In this document: piece after piece, positions 42,401-54,614 of the stretch
How positions within the stretch are numbered: the stretch's first letter is position 1
Layout: each line of letters begins with the position of its first letter
Assembly (NCBI RefSeq): GCF_020382885.2
Contig: NC_058493.1
Location: 27,782,999 to 27,846,998 of the forward strand
Reading direction: 5' to 3'
Origin: Scatophagus argus
Taxonomy: Eukaryota > Chordata > Actinopteri > Scatophagidae
DNA length: 64,000 bases
Program-made: the position numbers and the translations under genes
Notes under the pieces: model-generated
Told to the model about the DNA's origin: nothing
What the model saw: the letters and a program-made list of their open reading frames with translations, nothing else
Databases searched by the model: none

Positions 42401-45400
42401 GTTTGGACTCATTCAGATGAGGGTGTGTTTCAGGAAATCACGTTTACAACGAGCACAGAGATCCCAAATTTATTTCACACACTTTTTTAACTATTGTAAC
42501 CCGGGGTTCTATGAGTTTTTCATTTCATTTTATTGATGGTGTCAAGCATCACATGAACATGCAGGGTCGCTCTGCTGTGAACAGCAGGCAAACATTCACA
42601 TTCATTCATTCATTTTAGATTTCGGTGTATGTGAGATGCTACCTTAAAGTCAGTCTGGACAGCAACGAGTGCAGCCGAGTCTGTTTAATCCAAGTGTCTC
42701 TCGTTCTTCAGGCTTTTATTATTATTATTAGGCTTTCCTATTTGTAAGAATAAAAATCGTACAGTTCAGAAGACAACGACCGCCTCATACGACAAAGCCT
42801 TTTGGTATTTGTCCACTTGCAGACGGTTGCTTCCCACATATGAAAGTTTTTCCGGTGAAAATGTTGTGTCCTTTGCTGTCGAGAGACTTTGTCCTGCTGG
42901 AGTCCCACTTCTGGCATCTTTCACCGTGGCCATTGTTGTATTTCAGTTGTCTGTTTATTGACTGAAGCAGGAAATAGAAGTCAAAGTGCTGCTGACGGCA
43001 GGTGAGGTTCTACAGTGCTGGACACGTCAGTGTGGTGATTACAGCCTTGTTGTAAGAATTATACCAACGTTGCTTGTGTGTGGTGACTATTAACCAAGCT
43101 GGATCAGAAGATAAAAGTTTAAGCAGCCTTCACTGACGAGCTCAGTTTCAGTCAGAGTCTCTGCTTTGTGTCCTGAATCCTCTCGTGCCTGCGCAGACAC
43201 CTGGCGTGCTCACCTGCGCATGTCAGAGGATACGCAGATGAAAACTGTTAACTGGCACTTTGTCTTAACGGCTAAACGACGGTTTGTGTTGCAGCTCAGG
43301 GGAGGCGTGAGGCCGCCGACGTTCACTCGGTTCACTCGGAGCGCTGGGATAAAAGCATCACCTCTGACTGGCCGTCTCTCAACGGGCAGCGCCATTATAG
43401 CTTAAAGCCCTCAATCCAATTATTATGCAACACATGATCCTAGAGTCACACCGTCGCTCCTGCAGCCAGACTGCAGCCCAGGCCGGTTTGTTTACTGTAC
43501 ATTTAATTCTGACACATTAGTGTGAAAACTGACAGCACATCGTGGTGTCAGACCGCAAAACCACCAGCACTCGTTTACGGCAACAGTAAAGACTTTCAGC
43601 CTGGACTGAAGAGCAAAAGCTGCATTTACTGCAAGTCTAACATGTTACCAACAAGACGAAAGCAATCCGTAACATGGAGAGCATAAACCGGCAACAACAT
43701 CTTCTTGTAAAAACAGCTGTCACACACGTAAGCTGCATACTGGACTGGAGACATTTTACACCATTTTTTTACATTATCCAAACGATTAATTGATTGGGCA
43801 GCACAGTGGTTAGCACTGTTGCCTCATAGCAAGAGGGTTCCAGGTTCGAATCCCGGTCTGGGCCCTTCTGTGTGGAGTTTGCATGTTCTCCCTGTGCCTG
43901 TGTGGGTTTTCTCCGGGTTCTCCGGCTTCCTCCCACAACACCAAAAACATGCACATTAGGTTAATTGGCTGCTCTACATTGTCCCAAGGTGTGAGTGTGT
44001 GGTTGTCCGTCTTGTCGTGTGTTTTTGTACCAAAACACTGGGACAGAACTACATGGACAGAGTGCTGACGCAGATCCCTTCGTTTGACATACTGTAGTAT
44101 CACCAGAGCTGACCTGAATGCATCTTATGAATAAGAAGTGTGCACCCACAGAGCTGTGGCACATTATGCAAAGTCCGCCAGTCTCCTGCTAAGGAAGCCA
44201 CGAGTCCCAGCATCCATCAACGTCTCAGCACAAAGATAATGACTAAAAAGACTCAGATCTGTTTTATCACCAGCAAGAGACGACGCCTGAGACAAACGGC
44301 CTGGCTTTGATTTGGCTGACACGGTTATTCGTGGTCCTCGCCGATCAAGTAAAAAACGAGTTTATTCAGTCCTCATCTCAGCAGGTTGAACAAAGAGCTC
44401 AGCGGTGTTTGTTCAGCTGCGGAGGCCTGTGGTTTCAGTCTTAGAAGGGCAAAAGCAAATTTACTACTCAATCTCATCCTTGTGTGGTCAGTTAATAAAG
44501 AAAAAGAAGAGTTTGGAGGAGTCGATTTCTGCTGCTTTGTCTTTATCCTCACTGTGAACTGAAACGCACAGATTTCTTGTGAGGGATTGGAGGAAAAAAG
44601 TCAAGAAAAATGTGTTGAACACCCTTGAGCAGTAATGTCTCGAGTTAAAATTATGAGACAGCAGGGTCGTACATTTCTGCTTTGTCTCTAATGAACTCGG
44701 TCTGGTCGTGAATCATTTAGTCACACTGAAACATCATCTTCATTTGACGCATTTCCTGTTGAAGCTGGGACTGAAAAGTAGAAATGAATGAGAAATCAGT
44801 TTGGAGGAAAGGTGATCGGAGTGATGGATTTATGGATCAGAGTTTGTACTTTCTGCTAAACAGTTACAGCATGAGGTCGTCCATTAAAGTCAGAGTTTTG
44901 AAGCTGTGATTTACTGCAGTAAAATGTTGATTGCAGGACCTTTACTTGTCACAAAGTATTTCTACACTGTGGTACTGCTACTTGTACTGAAGAATAAGCT
45001 CTGAGTACTTCCACCTCCACAGTGTAATCAGACGATCCTTATCTACAAGCAATTAAAATGAAAAATAAATTATTAAAATGTCTGAACTGTTGAGTGATAT
45101 TTTCCATAAAAACAACAGCTTAAAGGACACGGCTTGTTGCCATGCCGACACTGTAAAGCTTTGTACCATCCGACAGCTCACATCATTCGTTATTTTACTG
45201 CTCCTAACAGAAACACGATTGGTGAGACGTGGACTCCACGTAGACGCCGTCGCTTTGTGTTACAACAAGCTGTGATTTGAAGTGCAGCACAGAGTGACTC
45301 TGAATCTCCCTCTTGGTGCTCTCAGGTTGCTTCCTGTTCTGCTGGACTCCGTTCTTCGTGGTCCACACGACGCGAGCCCTGTGTCTGACGTGCAACATCC

Positions 45401-45528
45401 CCCCGAGCCTGATGAGCACCGTCACCTGGCTGGGCTACGTCAACAGCGCTCTCAACCCCATCATATACACCATCTTCAACGCAGAGTTCAAGAAGTTCTT
45501 CAAGAAATGTTTCCGCAGCTGCTGCTGA
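39464..45528 (+). CDS. drd4: Dopamine receptor D4 (class A GPCR), 4 coding exons
   Basis: Exons: 39464-39712, 40756-40868, 41493-42088, 45326-45528; 386 residues, in frame. It is a plasma-membrane receptor for dopamine that couples to Gi/o and lowers cAMP. Visible residues: Asn40 (TM1); Asp68 (TM2); Asp103 (TM3, amine binding) in [17 protein letters not shown] 120-122 instead of DRY; Trp148 (TM4); Ser184, Ser185 and Ser188 (TM5, catechol contacts); CWTPFF 325-330 (TM6); NPIIY 363-367 (TM7); C-terminal Cys-Cys for palmitoylation. Cys96 and Cys173 would form the extracellular disulfide. Two N-glycosylation sequons are possible in the N-terminus (Asn10; none is tested). [11 protein letters not shown] and [13 protein letters not shown] match human DRD4 rather than D2 or D3. 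The third loop (about 212-305) lacks the 16-residue repeat of the human gene. For exon 2, the acceptor at 40755 (codes FQGGVW) was chosen over one six bases later by comparison with human VQGGAW. Fish have several drd4 copies; which one this is cannot be told. Confidence 0.95.
43796..44000 (+). mobile_element. tRNA-like SINE-type repeat in drd4 intron 3
   Basis: Begins GGGCAGCACAGTGGTTAGCA and contains an A-box-like TGGTTAGCACTG and a perfect B-box GGTTCGAATCC, then GTGTGGAGTTTGCATGTTCT and CTCCGGCTTCCTCCCACAAC. This is one of the commonest interspersed repeats of teleosts. The 3' half fades after about 43990. It is not a functional tRNA gene: no cloverleaf can be drawn from the two boxes. 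Confidence 0.8.
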
Positions 45529-46144
45529 CACCGGATTTCCCTGCCCGGACGCTAAAAGGAAGGAGCCGGACGGCTAACAGCGTACGATGACTGATCGGGA
45601 AGTCTGAGGCTTCCAGTTCATCTCCGAGCTGCCAGCTGGATGTGGATGGTTGACAGGAAAAGCACACATTCAAACAGTGCAAACACATAACTGATGTTAT
45701 GCTGCATTTCTGGTCCATACTGTCGTTTGGTGATGTACGTTCTTGATCCTCTGGGATTACTGCCCAAAGAAAATGTTGGGGCAGAAACACACAAACTGCC
45801 TGACTGAGAGGAGCTTTTCACCCCTTTCACTTTGTCTGTACAGCACCTTGCTTTCTTTTTGCCATGTACTACTTTTGCCACTCCAAGGGTGGAGCTACGC
45901 TCTGCCAGTTCCTGTGGATGAGGTGGGATTTGCCCAGAGCCTGCTCTGCCTGAAAGGATCAACTCAGGGCAAAGATGTCCCCAGACTGAATCAGCTTTAA
46001 AAGACCAGAATGTCAAAGCGCTCCATGAAGAGAAAAGTCCTATAAATCAAACACTGATGTTCACTTTCTCATGGGAGAAGAAGGAGAAGCAGGAGAAGAT
46101 CAGTACTGCTCACACATCTGAAAGGGTTACGCCACAGTCAGCAG

Positions 46145-46240
46145 CCGGTTTAGCTTAGCTTAGCACAAAGAGTAGAAAACAAGGAGAAACAGCTAGCATG
46201 GCTCTGCTCAAAACCTAACAAAATCCTCCAACCAAAAACC
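46145..46240 (+). repeat. Dispersed TTAGCTTAGC-type repeat, + copy
   Basis: TTTAGCTTAGCTTAGCACAA, an A-rich stretch, then AACAGCTAGCATGGCTCTGC. It forms an imperfect inverted pair with the copy at 46620-46720. Confidence 0.65.
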
Positions 46241-46619
46241 CAAAGTTTAAAATCGATCATCTCTACAGGCCTGCCTGTACTGATGTAATGCTGCTGTGTT
46301 AAGAACAACCACACCTGGCAACCAGTCAGGGTCTGGTCGTGCTGACCGAACTGCTGTGGCGTCTTTCTTCACTTCCAGGGAGACAACCGGCAGATGTGTG
46401 AAATCATGAAACTGTAATACTTGTATTTAGTGAAACATGGCGACGTGACCCATCTGATGGCATTTCAGATGAATGAAGCATGTACACTTTAAAGTCACGT
46501 AAAAAGAAAATCAATCTGGACGTTAGCTATATGGCACAGAGGGTTTCGACCCAGACGTAAACATTGTGATCGGTTCTTGTCGTCACCTTGAGGTTTCCAG
46601 GCATCCAGCAGAGACTCCA

Positions 46620-46720
46620 GACGAGCTGTTTCCATCCCCAGTCTTTATGCTAAGCTAAGCTAAGACTCCTGGCTGTATGAGAGTCGTATCAATCTTTGTA
46701 TCTAACTGCCAAATGTTCCT
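46620..46720 (-). repeat. Dispersed TTAGCTTAGC-type repeat, - copy
   Basis: CCCAGTCTTTATGCTAAGCT and GGCTGTATGAGAGTCGTATC, then ATCTAACTGCCAAATGTTCC. It is the reverse complement of the family form seen at 31200 and 46145. Confidence 0.65.
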
Positions 46721-47768
46721 TTAATGGAACACGCTAAAGTCCTGTGGAAAGCCATACAATCGGCCGAAGTTAACTGATCTCTGAGCGGAAGTCAAAGAAG
46801 CTGGTCAATGGAAATCTGAAAATATGAAAAAGACTTGGATGGCATAAACATCGAAAAGGAGTCGGAGAGGAGGACTCAACAGTAGGATTAGTCAGCTTGC
46901 ACACTCGCCTGTCATGGATCACATTCTCCCTCGATGAACTGCGTGAATCAGTAAAGAGGTTCACAATGCATGACCATGGCACAGCTGAAACCATCTCACC
47001 GTGGCTCATAGAAACATTCATACAATACCAAGTAGGAATATGCCTTAAATTCAAAGGAAATACACTCACATTCACAGCAGCACATTGACATCTCTGAAAG
47101 GCATCTTTAAGTTGTCAGGAACATGTCTCCTTTCCTGTCTCAGTTAAAGCTCCTTTCAATGAAACCCTCTTCATGATTCACACATAAACTCATCAACACA
47201 AGGCTGACGGGTCCTGACTCTACTGAGGAGACAGCCAGTTTGTTGCTCCACTGCTTTTTACCTGAGTAATGTGATCAGTTCTAGTGCTGAGAGGATGACA
47301 AACCTAAGTCATAATAAATCATGTAATAACTACCGCAAGGAGGGAGGAGAGGGTTGACATGTCCGACAGCTTCGGTCCTGTTTCTCCATCGGTTATTGTT
47401 ACTACAACAATATATTTCTGCCAACATGACTAAATTCAATCCGCTTCTTGTCAGAACAAAAACATTTTCTTGATCCTTTCATCCTTTCATTTATATTTGT
47501 GTGTATGATTCTGAATAATAAGAAACTCAGTTCAAGGGAAGCTTGAATTTCCAGATTTTGGTCACGTTGAACATTAGTTTTTATGCTCGTGTCAAGTTTT
47601 GTGAAACAGCTGTTTTATGTTCTGAAACTGGAGGCATTCATGTGGGGTGGCTTCATTTTTGGTGATATTGTCCTTTAAGCCACGACTGCCCGTCACCACA
47701 GCATGTGTGTTCGGTTACTGACTGTGCCTACTGTATGCCATATCCACGTTTTATGTGGAGACCTTTCT

Positions 47769-47774
47769 AATAAA
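47769..47774 (+). terminator. drd4: Candidate drd4 distal poly(A) signal
   Basis: AATAAAGTCTGTCATCTGTC: a consensus hexamer followed by a TGT-rich stretch. No better signal lies between it and the drd4 stop. Confidence 0.5.
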
Positions 47775-47790
47775 GTCTGTCATCTGTCCC

Positions 47791-50700
47791 AGTGTTCCAG
47801 TGGCCTTCAGAAGGTGGCGTCGAGGCCGATTGAACCGTCTCGTCTGAGGCTCAAGGCCTGTCTGTACTGATGTAATGCTGCTGTGTTAGGAACAACCGCC
47901 AACGGTCGCCTCAGCAGCAGAGAACAGCACACCTGGCAACAAGTCAGGGCGAAGTAAAAATATTCTGTCAAGTGGTGTGTAATAACAGTTCTCACCGTGA
48001 ACACCGAGTCCAGATGTGTGTGGCTGAGGTAACCACATAACCTGCTTGGAGCAGGTCAGAGATGCAGCGTAAATTGCCATGACAGCACAGCTCAGGTGAA
48101 GCTTATCCACCTGTAACAGTACAGGTTACTGGGGAAGTTCTCCTCCTGGATAAGCCAGTCACATCGCTTCATAATGCAGCCCTCAGGTGCAGGTGTTTTA
48201 GATAAGTCTCACTGGGAGGTAGTGACCGAGCCACAGCTTGATCCCATTTATGCAGGGACGGATTATAAGACACTGGACCCCTGAGCACAAACAAGTCACC
48301 CAGACGCAAAACTTGGTGTGGGCGTGTCATTTGTAGCTTCAAGTCTCTTTGTCGTCATGTCGGGGTCCTTTTGCATCTTCGTTGTCAGACGACTGTGGAG
48401 ACGAAGACGAGCTGTCCAAAGCTTCCTACCACAGCAGATCCACGCTGACCTTCCTCTGTGAAAGCACCACACCAAACACTACAACAGAAGCATGCACATC
48501 ACAGCCTCCCCAGGGGCCCTCCAGGGGCCCTCCAGGGGCCGCCTGACCCCTTGGGCCTGCGTCCAGTCAGGCTGTCCAGTGATCTGTCCGTCCATGCATT
48601 TAAAAAGCCATGTAAGATAAGATCAGAAAACCTTTATTTGTCCCACAAAGAGGAAACTGCAGCATTACAACAGCAGGGTACAAGAACAGCACTGGAATAA
48701 GACTTATAGGATCAGAAATAGTTCAGATAATAAGATAAATAAAAATAAACATAAAATAGCAACTACCCATCTAGAACTCAACAGTAAAATGTAGTGCAGA
48801 GTTTGAGTCTCCCTGAGGGAAAACTAAGAACTGCAGGACTTCGAGGTGGTACGAAGGACCCACATTAACGCTGCAGAACCAAAATGGGATTAATAAAGCT
48901 GAGAAACCTTCAGCCACCAAGTGAGAAAAGCACATCCTGAATAGGCACCCAGCTGAGATGTGCACATCAGGCTGTGCTCTACTTCCGACTCAGCATCTTC
49001 TCCCTCCGCTCTGTGTTTCTACTCGTGTTGCTGTGCTACCAGCAAGTCAGCGTGACTCACCACTCACAGCTCTGTGGTGTCCGACTTCATTATGTGACCG
49101 AGTAATTTCAACAGGTCGGAAAAACAACGGTCGGCTTTCTCAACAGCTGCTCTGGAGCATCTCAACACTCCATGTTAACCAGTAGGTGGCGCTGGTACTT
49201 GATGTAAAGTCAGAGGATCACCAGAGTTTTTACAATTCAGTCCACAGGGAGCATGAATGTCTGCATTTCTGTAAAAAACTAAGACCATTTTCATGGTGGT
49301 GCGAGAGGAAAAGTCAGAGGCGCCTCAGGAAAGCAACAAAACCACAAAAAGACAAAAAAATAAATGATGGGACAGCACTGAAGAAGATCTGATTTAAACA
49401 CTTGAGTCCACACAGGTACATTCACAAAAGGGAAGGTGATGTTGCCTTGCAGTAGGTGATGTCATTCAGAATGTGATAAAAATGTTTCTTGTTACAGAGA
49501 CATCAGCAACACCCTAAGAATATATTTTTTCCAGAAGCGAGGGGAAGGAGAGGTGAAAATTGGAGCGAAGTGTGAGAGGCGGGTTGGAAAAACTGACGTG
49601 GCTGCTGAATTCGATCAAACTGTAATCTGCAAAACTACAAACCCCCAAATGACACAAGACAAGGACTGACTGCCTTCTTCTCAGCTGGATGAACTCCACA
49701 CTCACACATATGAGATTAATAAATTAGGTTTCACCATTAAAACTTAAGTAATGTCTCAGCTAATAAGGACTTAATGTGCGATAGGAATATCTGTATCACT
49801 GTAGCATCACAAGGTGCAGAATAACTGCACTTTTATAATATAAAACTTATCTTATCTTATCAGCTAATCTTTCATAAATGCAAGTATGACCTCAGCAGTT
49901 TCTGAGTTTTAAGTATTAACGCAAGTCATAGTGAAAGCTCTGATTATGCTTAAGACATGCTCCGATTCGGTTTACATAAAATACATTAGATATGCTGAGT
50001 AACGCTGACCAGCCTTTTCCCTCTACATCATCCTTAACTCCTTTTTTACCTTCAAGTATGATAAAACAGTGAGGGCTTCACGTACCTTTCAAACAGGTGA
50101 GACGACAGGTTGTCCTCTGGCTCCCTCTGCTGGTGAAGAAACGCTCTACACTGTGACGTGAGGGTTCTGCCTGATGAGTCTGGTCCTCTTATTGGCACAG
50201 AATCCCAAGACAAGATCCCAAATAACCGAGCGAGCCGTCTGATCGCCACACGTACTGTAGATGGATACTGATAGAAAATCAATTGTTTCGTTGTGAATAA
50301 GCTCCCGTTGGGCCATTTGTTACGACTGTTAGCAATATTTATGGAATAACTATGAGCTTTAATAAAACAGTTTCTTAACGGTGATCAAAAACACATCAGT
50401 GAGCCACACTGTCGTTCCATTATCATCGTGAGCGCTCACATTGTAGTTTACTTTCACACACACACACACACACCATCTTGCTGCTACAAATACTCACTAG
50501 AGCACCAAATGTTGATTAATCCACAGCTGAAAATAGTCCCAGGCTAATGCACAATTTCCTTCTGTTTGTTTGGTAAACACAGTAAGCAGCTGTACTTTCC
50601 CACTCAGTGTTTCCAAACTGATTTAATGCAGCACTACTGACACTCAGTGTCTTGAGCTCATTTTACATATTATATATACATACAAATATATAAATCATCA

Positions 50701-51389
50701 TATTTTAAGAAGTCCACTAAACTGGGCATTTTCAGTGGGATTACATGACTGATTCCTTACACAAACGGAGGCCATCAGAAGAAATTTGACACATTTCAAA
50801 ATGTTTAAAGGCAAATAAATAAAATCTAATAGTCAACATGGTCAGTTTTCTATTGTACACGTGCATCATTTTTAATTACTTTTGCTGTGACAAAAAGCAC
50901 CCGATTTGATTTGTTTTTGATCCATTTGTGTCGCTGTGTCACTCACCTTTAGGAGACTGAAATCACACACTGTTACACTGAATTTCTATTACAGCAGTTC
51001 TTTATCTGCCAGTCTGAGAGTTTCCACTGATAATCAACAATCCAAAGACGTGAACCTCAGTTCAACTGTGTGCTCGGAAGTCAGATGGATAAAGTCCTGC
51101 AGCGTTTGGCGTTTTCAGGACTGACTGCACTGACTGAAGTCAAACGTCCAGCGCGATGCAGAGAAACGGTCACTCTTCTGTCTTTGTTGCAGCCTGAACG
51201 CAAAAATACACACAACAACGCGAGTGAACTCATCTCCTGCTCCTGTTCATGGAGATAACTTTTCAAAAAATCAAATAAATTACTGCTTCAGTCGAGAATT
51301 TATCACAGCGTTGTGCTTTGCATGTACCTGACGCCATTAAAGCTAGTTTACTTAAAGTTAACCACCCTAAAGACTCATGGGAAATCTGA
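47791..51389. other. Intergenic DNA between drd4 and sirt3
   Basis: No gene is recognisable. It contains a partial copy of the 46267-46330 segment at 47854-47950, an 11-bp repeat (CAGGGGCCCTC, three copies) at 48509-48543, a LINE-tail-like segment at 48612-48690 (AAGATAAGATCAGAAAACC, then TTTATTTGTCCCACAAAG), a TTATC run near 49847-49861 and CA runs near 50457. Any sirt3 3' UTR or last exon would lie in the right half, but I could not place one. Confidence 0.55.
49178..49193 (+). promoter_or_regulatory. CTCF-like motif
   Basis: ACCAGTAGGTGGCGCT is a very good match to the vertebrate CTCF consensus. It lies between drd4 and sirt3. A weaker minus-strand match (CACCAGCAGAGGGAG) is near 50118-50136. 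Motif only. Confidence 0.5.
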
Positions 51390-52741
51390 CTATACGCTAC
51401 ACGTGAGCTTGTAACCAAAAGAGCCTAAACACACACTCACTTTCTGGGCGCCAGCCGCCATCAGAGCGTCCAGCTCCTGAGTCCAGCCGAGGGCATCGAC
51501 CAGGGCTCGCACACCGCCGACCACGTCACCCAGCTGCACGACGTCATGAGGCCGGCGGCGCCAGGCGAACGGCCCCACCAGGTCCCTGTTGATGAGCAGA
51601 CGGGGGACGGAGCTGCGAACGGCTCCTGCCAGACTGGCGAAGGGCTCCACCTGCAGAGCAAAGAGTCAAGCACAGCTGCTTTTCAAAACATGCTGAATTT
51701 CCTTGTAGGTGCAAATCAAATAAACTTTTTACAACATTTTCCTTTTGATATTTTGTCAGACAGAGAAAGGGAAGCTAAGACGCCCAACAACGGACCAGAT
51801 TCAAACCAGGGTCGACCCACGGTGCTGTTGGATTATGTGTTTTATGAGTCCATCACCAACAACGACTTCAGCGGTTTGAAGGTGGGACTCGAAGGCTGCA
51901 GTTCAGACTGCTGCGCTCTCAGTTCCAATCTGACTGCAAAAATTGCATTTCATGTGACATTTTATTTTTTACTGAATCTGTAAAGAACTATGAAGACCAA
52001 GTGTGTGAGGTGATTCTGATCCATCTGCATTAATCACTGATATCACGGCAGAATATTCACATCAGGAAGCAGGAAGTACGACTATTTGGTTACAGCTACA
52101 ATCCAACGTATCCTGCTGGATTTGAAGTTTTACTTCTTCTGCTGTGTCCTGGTGGGTCCCTCTCTCTTCCCTTGTATTCTGTCTGCATCTTCACTGCTTC
52201 AGAAAGACAAAAGCATCCAGACTTTTCCCAGCACAGAGTCTGTGTCTGTCCTCATGTTGTCTCTCGGCCTGACAAATTGTTTCAGCGGGAGAAAACATCA
52301 AATCAGAGGTGGTGTGTTGTGAAGCCGGAGGTGCTCACCTCCAGCGAGGTGCCCATGATGATCAGCAGGTCCGCCAGTGGGAAGTCTGTCAAGTATTTGA
52401 AGAAGTGACGTGGAAGCTCCTCCCCGAAAAACACAATGTCAGGCTTGACCACACCTTTACAGGTGGGACACTTTGGGACCATCCCGCTCATCACAGCTGG
52501 CTGGTGAGACATGGAAACAAGACGCAAAATTATTATTATTAGAGACAGATCAATTATCAGATCTGATTTTCAGCATTTTTCAGAGTTTAAATTTTGTGGT
52601 GAATCCGGGAGTCGGAGTCAGTGTTCAGGTGGTAACTCACCCGTAGCTCCTCTCCCTCATATTTCCTCAGGCAGACGGTGCAGGTGGCTGTGGCGAATGT
52701 ACCGTGGGCCTCCACCAACATCTCAGGAGGAATCCCTGCCA

Positions 52742-52772
<31 letters not shown>

Positions 52773-53883
52773 AGCATGATGACAGTACGATCTCAATGAT
52801 GTGCAGTAATTTCTTTAAGATAAAAACACACACGTCTCTCCAGCCCGTCGATGTTCTGTGTGTACATCCTGAGAAGCTGACGCTTCTCGTGAAGCAGTCG
52901 GACAAAATGATGGGTCGGGTTGGGCTGATAGTTCCCTGGATACAGCTCTTTGGCCAGGGCGAAGAAGGGACGAGGGTTTTGATGGAAAAAGTTGATCTCG
53001 AATATGGCCTCGGCGTAGGGCAGGTCGTATTGCTGCAGGTTGTCGTAGAGACCGCTGCCTGGAGACCTGAGGAGAGGTAATGTGCTGATAGACACCTGAG
53101 AATACACCTGATATCTGCCATACCACAACAAAACCACATGTGACCACTTTATTACCTGAAATCTGGGATGCCACTGGGCGTGCTGATCCCAGCTCCCGCC
53201 ATCACCACCACCCTCTTGTACTGTTGCTCTCTGATGCTCTTGGCGATGTCCTCCAGGGTCTGCTGCTCCACTGCTGCGCCGCCTCCACGAGAAAAGAGCC
53301 TTCGGGTCCCATTAAACCACAGAGAGTTTGCTTGTCTGTGAAGGAGAAGATATTTGGATTTTGGTCTGTCGGTCAGACAAAAAACATTTGAAGACATCAC
53401 CTTGGGCTCAAGGAATTTGTGATGGATGTTTCTCCTCATTTTTTGGCATATTGATTATTCAGGAAAATAACAGACGGGTTCATTGGCAGTGAAATTCATC
53501 CATTCGTCCATATTACAGCATCTGTTTAGATGTGATAAAATAGATAACAGCCTCTTTTTGATGGTCAGATTATTCTTAGATGATATAAAGTTTCTCAGAA
53601 ATCATTCTGGGAGAAAGAAAACAAAAAAATGTGTCTCATGGTCCACAATATTAAACAAGCCCCGAATATAAACATATTGCACAACCCCACCATCTTCAGT
53701 TAATCTGGCTTTACCAACAGTCGCTGCACAATAATAACAGCAGAGTAATCCATGTTATATCTGACCCTAATGTTCATCGACTCTGATGCATGACTGCTCG
53801 GTCAGGAAGTGCGTCCCTGACGGTGAAGTACCTGCACGGAGCTGCTGCACCTGGAGCCGGACACAAGCTCCTCTGTCCCAAGA
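51390..53883 (-). CDS. sirt3: Sirtuin 3 (mitochondrial NAD-dependent protein deacylase)
   Basis: Minus-strand exons: 53832-53883 (putative), 53156-53335, 52834-53066, 52641-52741, 52339-52500, 51441-51650. If the last is not spliced it runs to a TAG at 51390 (51390-51650). It removes acyl groups from lysines of mitochondrial enzymes using NAD. Signatures in order: [19 protein letters not shown] (NAD site); [45 protein letters not shown] with the catalytic His; zinc cysteines in CTVC and [39 protein letters not shown]. These match human SIRT3, not SIRT2. The exon at 53832-53883 continues the frame and codes [16 protein letters not shown], Arg-rich and without acidic residues, as in a mitochondrial presequence. 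No ATG in frame was found in it or in the 5' exon at 54577, so the start is unknown. The last codons sit on a strong donor (AAA|GTGAGT), so a further short exon is possible. Apart from these ends the catalytic core is complete. Confidence 0.93.
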
Positions 53884-54576
53884 CTGTAAAACACAGGGCA
53901 TATGTGTCACAATTACCACTTTATAAAATACTTTTCCTCGCTGATTCTTCTTCATTTCAGCTCTCTGCTGTTTACCAACCGTTTGAAGAGAGAGCCCTGC
54001 TTGTTCTCCAACACAGACTGCGGTACACACAAAGTCTGACAGGTGACATTAATGAGGAGCTCACTGAAGGAGCCATAACACAGCTGCAAACTGAAGTACC
54101 CGCAGATTTTTACTGCATGACTCCAACTGCCACTGTTTAACACAAGCAGAACCCTGAACAAGAGTACATTAACGAATAAACTCCACCTCAAACCAGATAA
54201 AGTGGGGAACTAATCAGTAGCAGCCTGCTAAAATTTGTGCTGTTGTCGTCCTTTGACCTCCTTATGACGCAGCCGGTGTACCGTAATGTACGATATAGCC
54301 TACTTTTAGCTACGCAAAACAGCTCCGTTGTTAGCTACCAAGTTTGGTAGCGTATTTTGTTTAGGTGTCCTTTATGTATCAATTTAAAACAAACAATTTA
54401 ATCAACTTAAGGCGCATATCTGTCAACTTTACTGAAAAAGAAAAATTTCGCCAACAACAGCTCGTTAGCTTTTGTAACGCCCCCTTTACTTCCCATCATC
54501 CTTTGCGTCCAGCAGCAGGGCAGACCCACAACACGACTGGCTACTTGAAGTTAGCTGAAAATTCAACAGCACTTAC

Positions 54577-54614
54577 CAGTCCCGAATAAAATTGAAATTC
54601 AGTTTGTCGCTACG
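54577..54614. promoter_or_regulatory. Shared sirt3/psmd13 bidirectional promoter and sirt3 5' exon edge
   Basis: A minus-strand donor (GGGACTG|GTAAGT, exon side ending at 54577) lies 38 bases from the psmd13 ATG on the + strand. The sirt3 first exon must therefore start within or beyond the psmd13 5' end, so the two genes share one promoter. A YY1-type motif (AAATGGCGGC) lies in psmd13 exon 1 near 54670. Human SIRT3 and PSMD13 are also head to head on a shared promoter. Start sites are not visible. Confidence 0.7.

Larger units (their letters stand above)
45529..47790 (+). other. drd4: Probable 3' UTR of drd4
   Basis: No coding signal is visible. The stretch ends at a convincing poly(A) signal (47769-47774). 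It contains two opposite copies of the TTAGCTTAGC-type repeat (46145-46240 and 46620-46720), which could pair as a hairpin in the RNA. Whether drd4 transcripts really run this far cannot be seen from the DNA. Confidence 0.5.

Noticed and set aside
43800-43870. tRNA gene suggested by A- and B-box-like sequence
   Set aside because: No cloverleaf can be drawn, and the sequence belongs to a common SINE-type repeat.
46897-47088. 63-residue + strand frame downstream of drd4
   Set aside because: No acceptor, no similarity, and it lies in what looks like a 3' UTR.
51546-51983. 145-residue + strand frame over the sirt3 last exon
   Set aside because: It is antisense to a well-supported sirt3 exon and continues into intron sequence.
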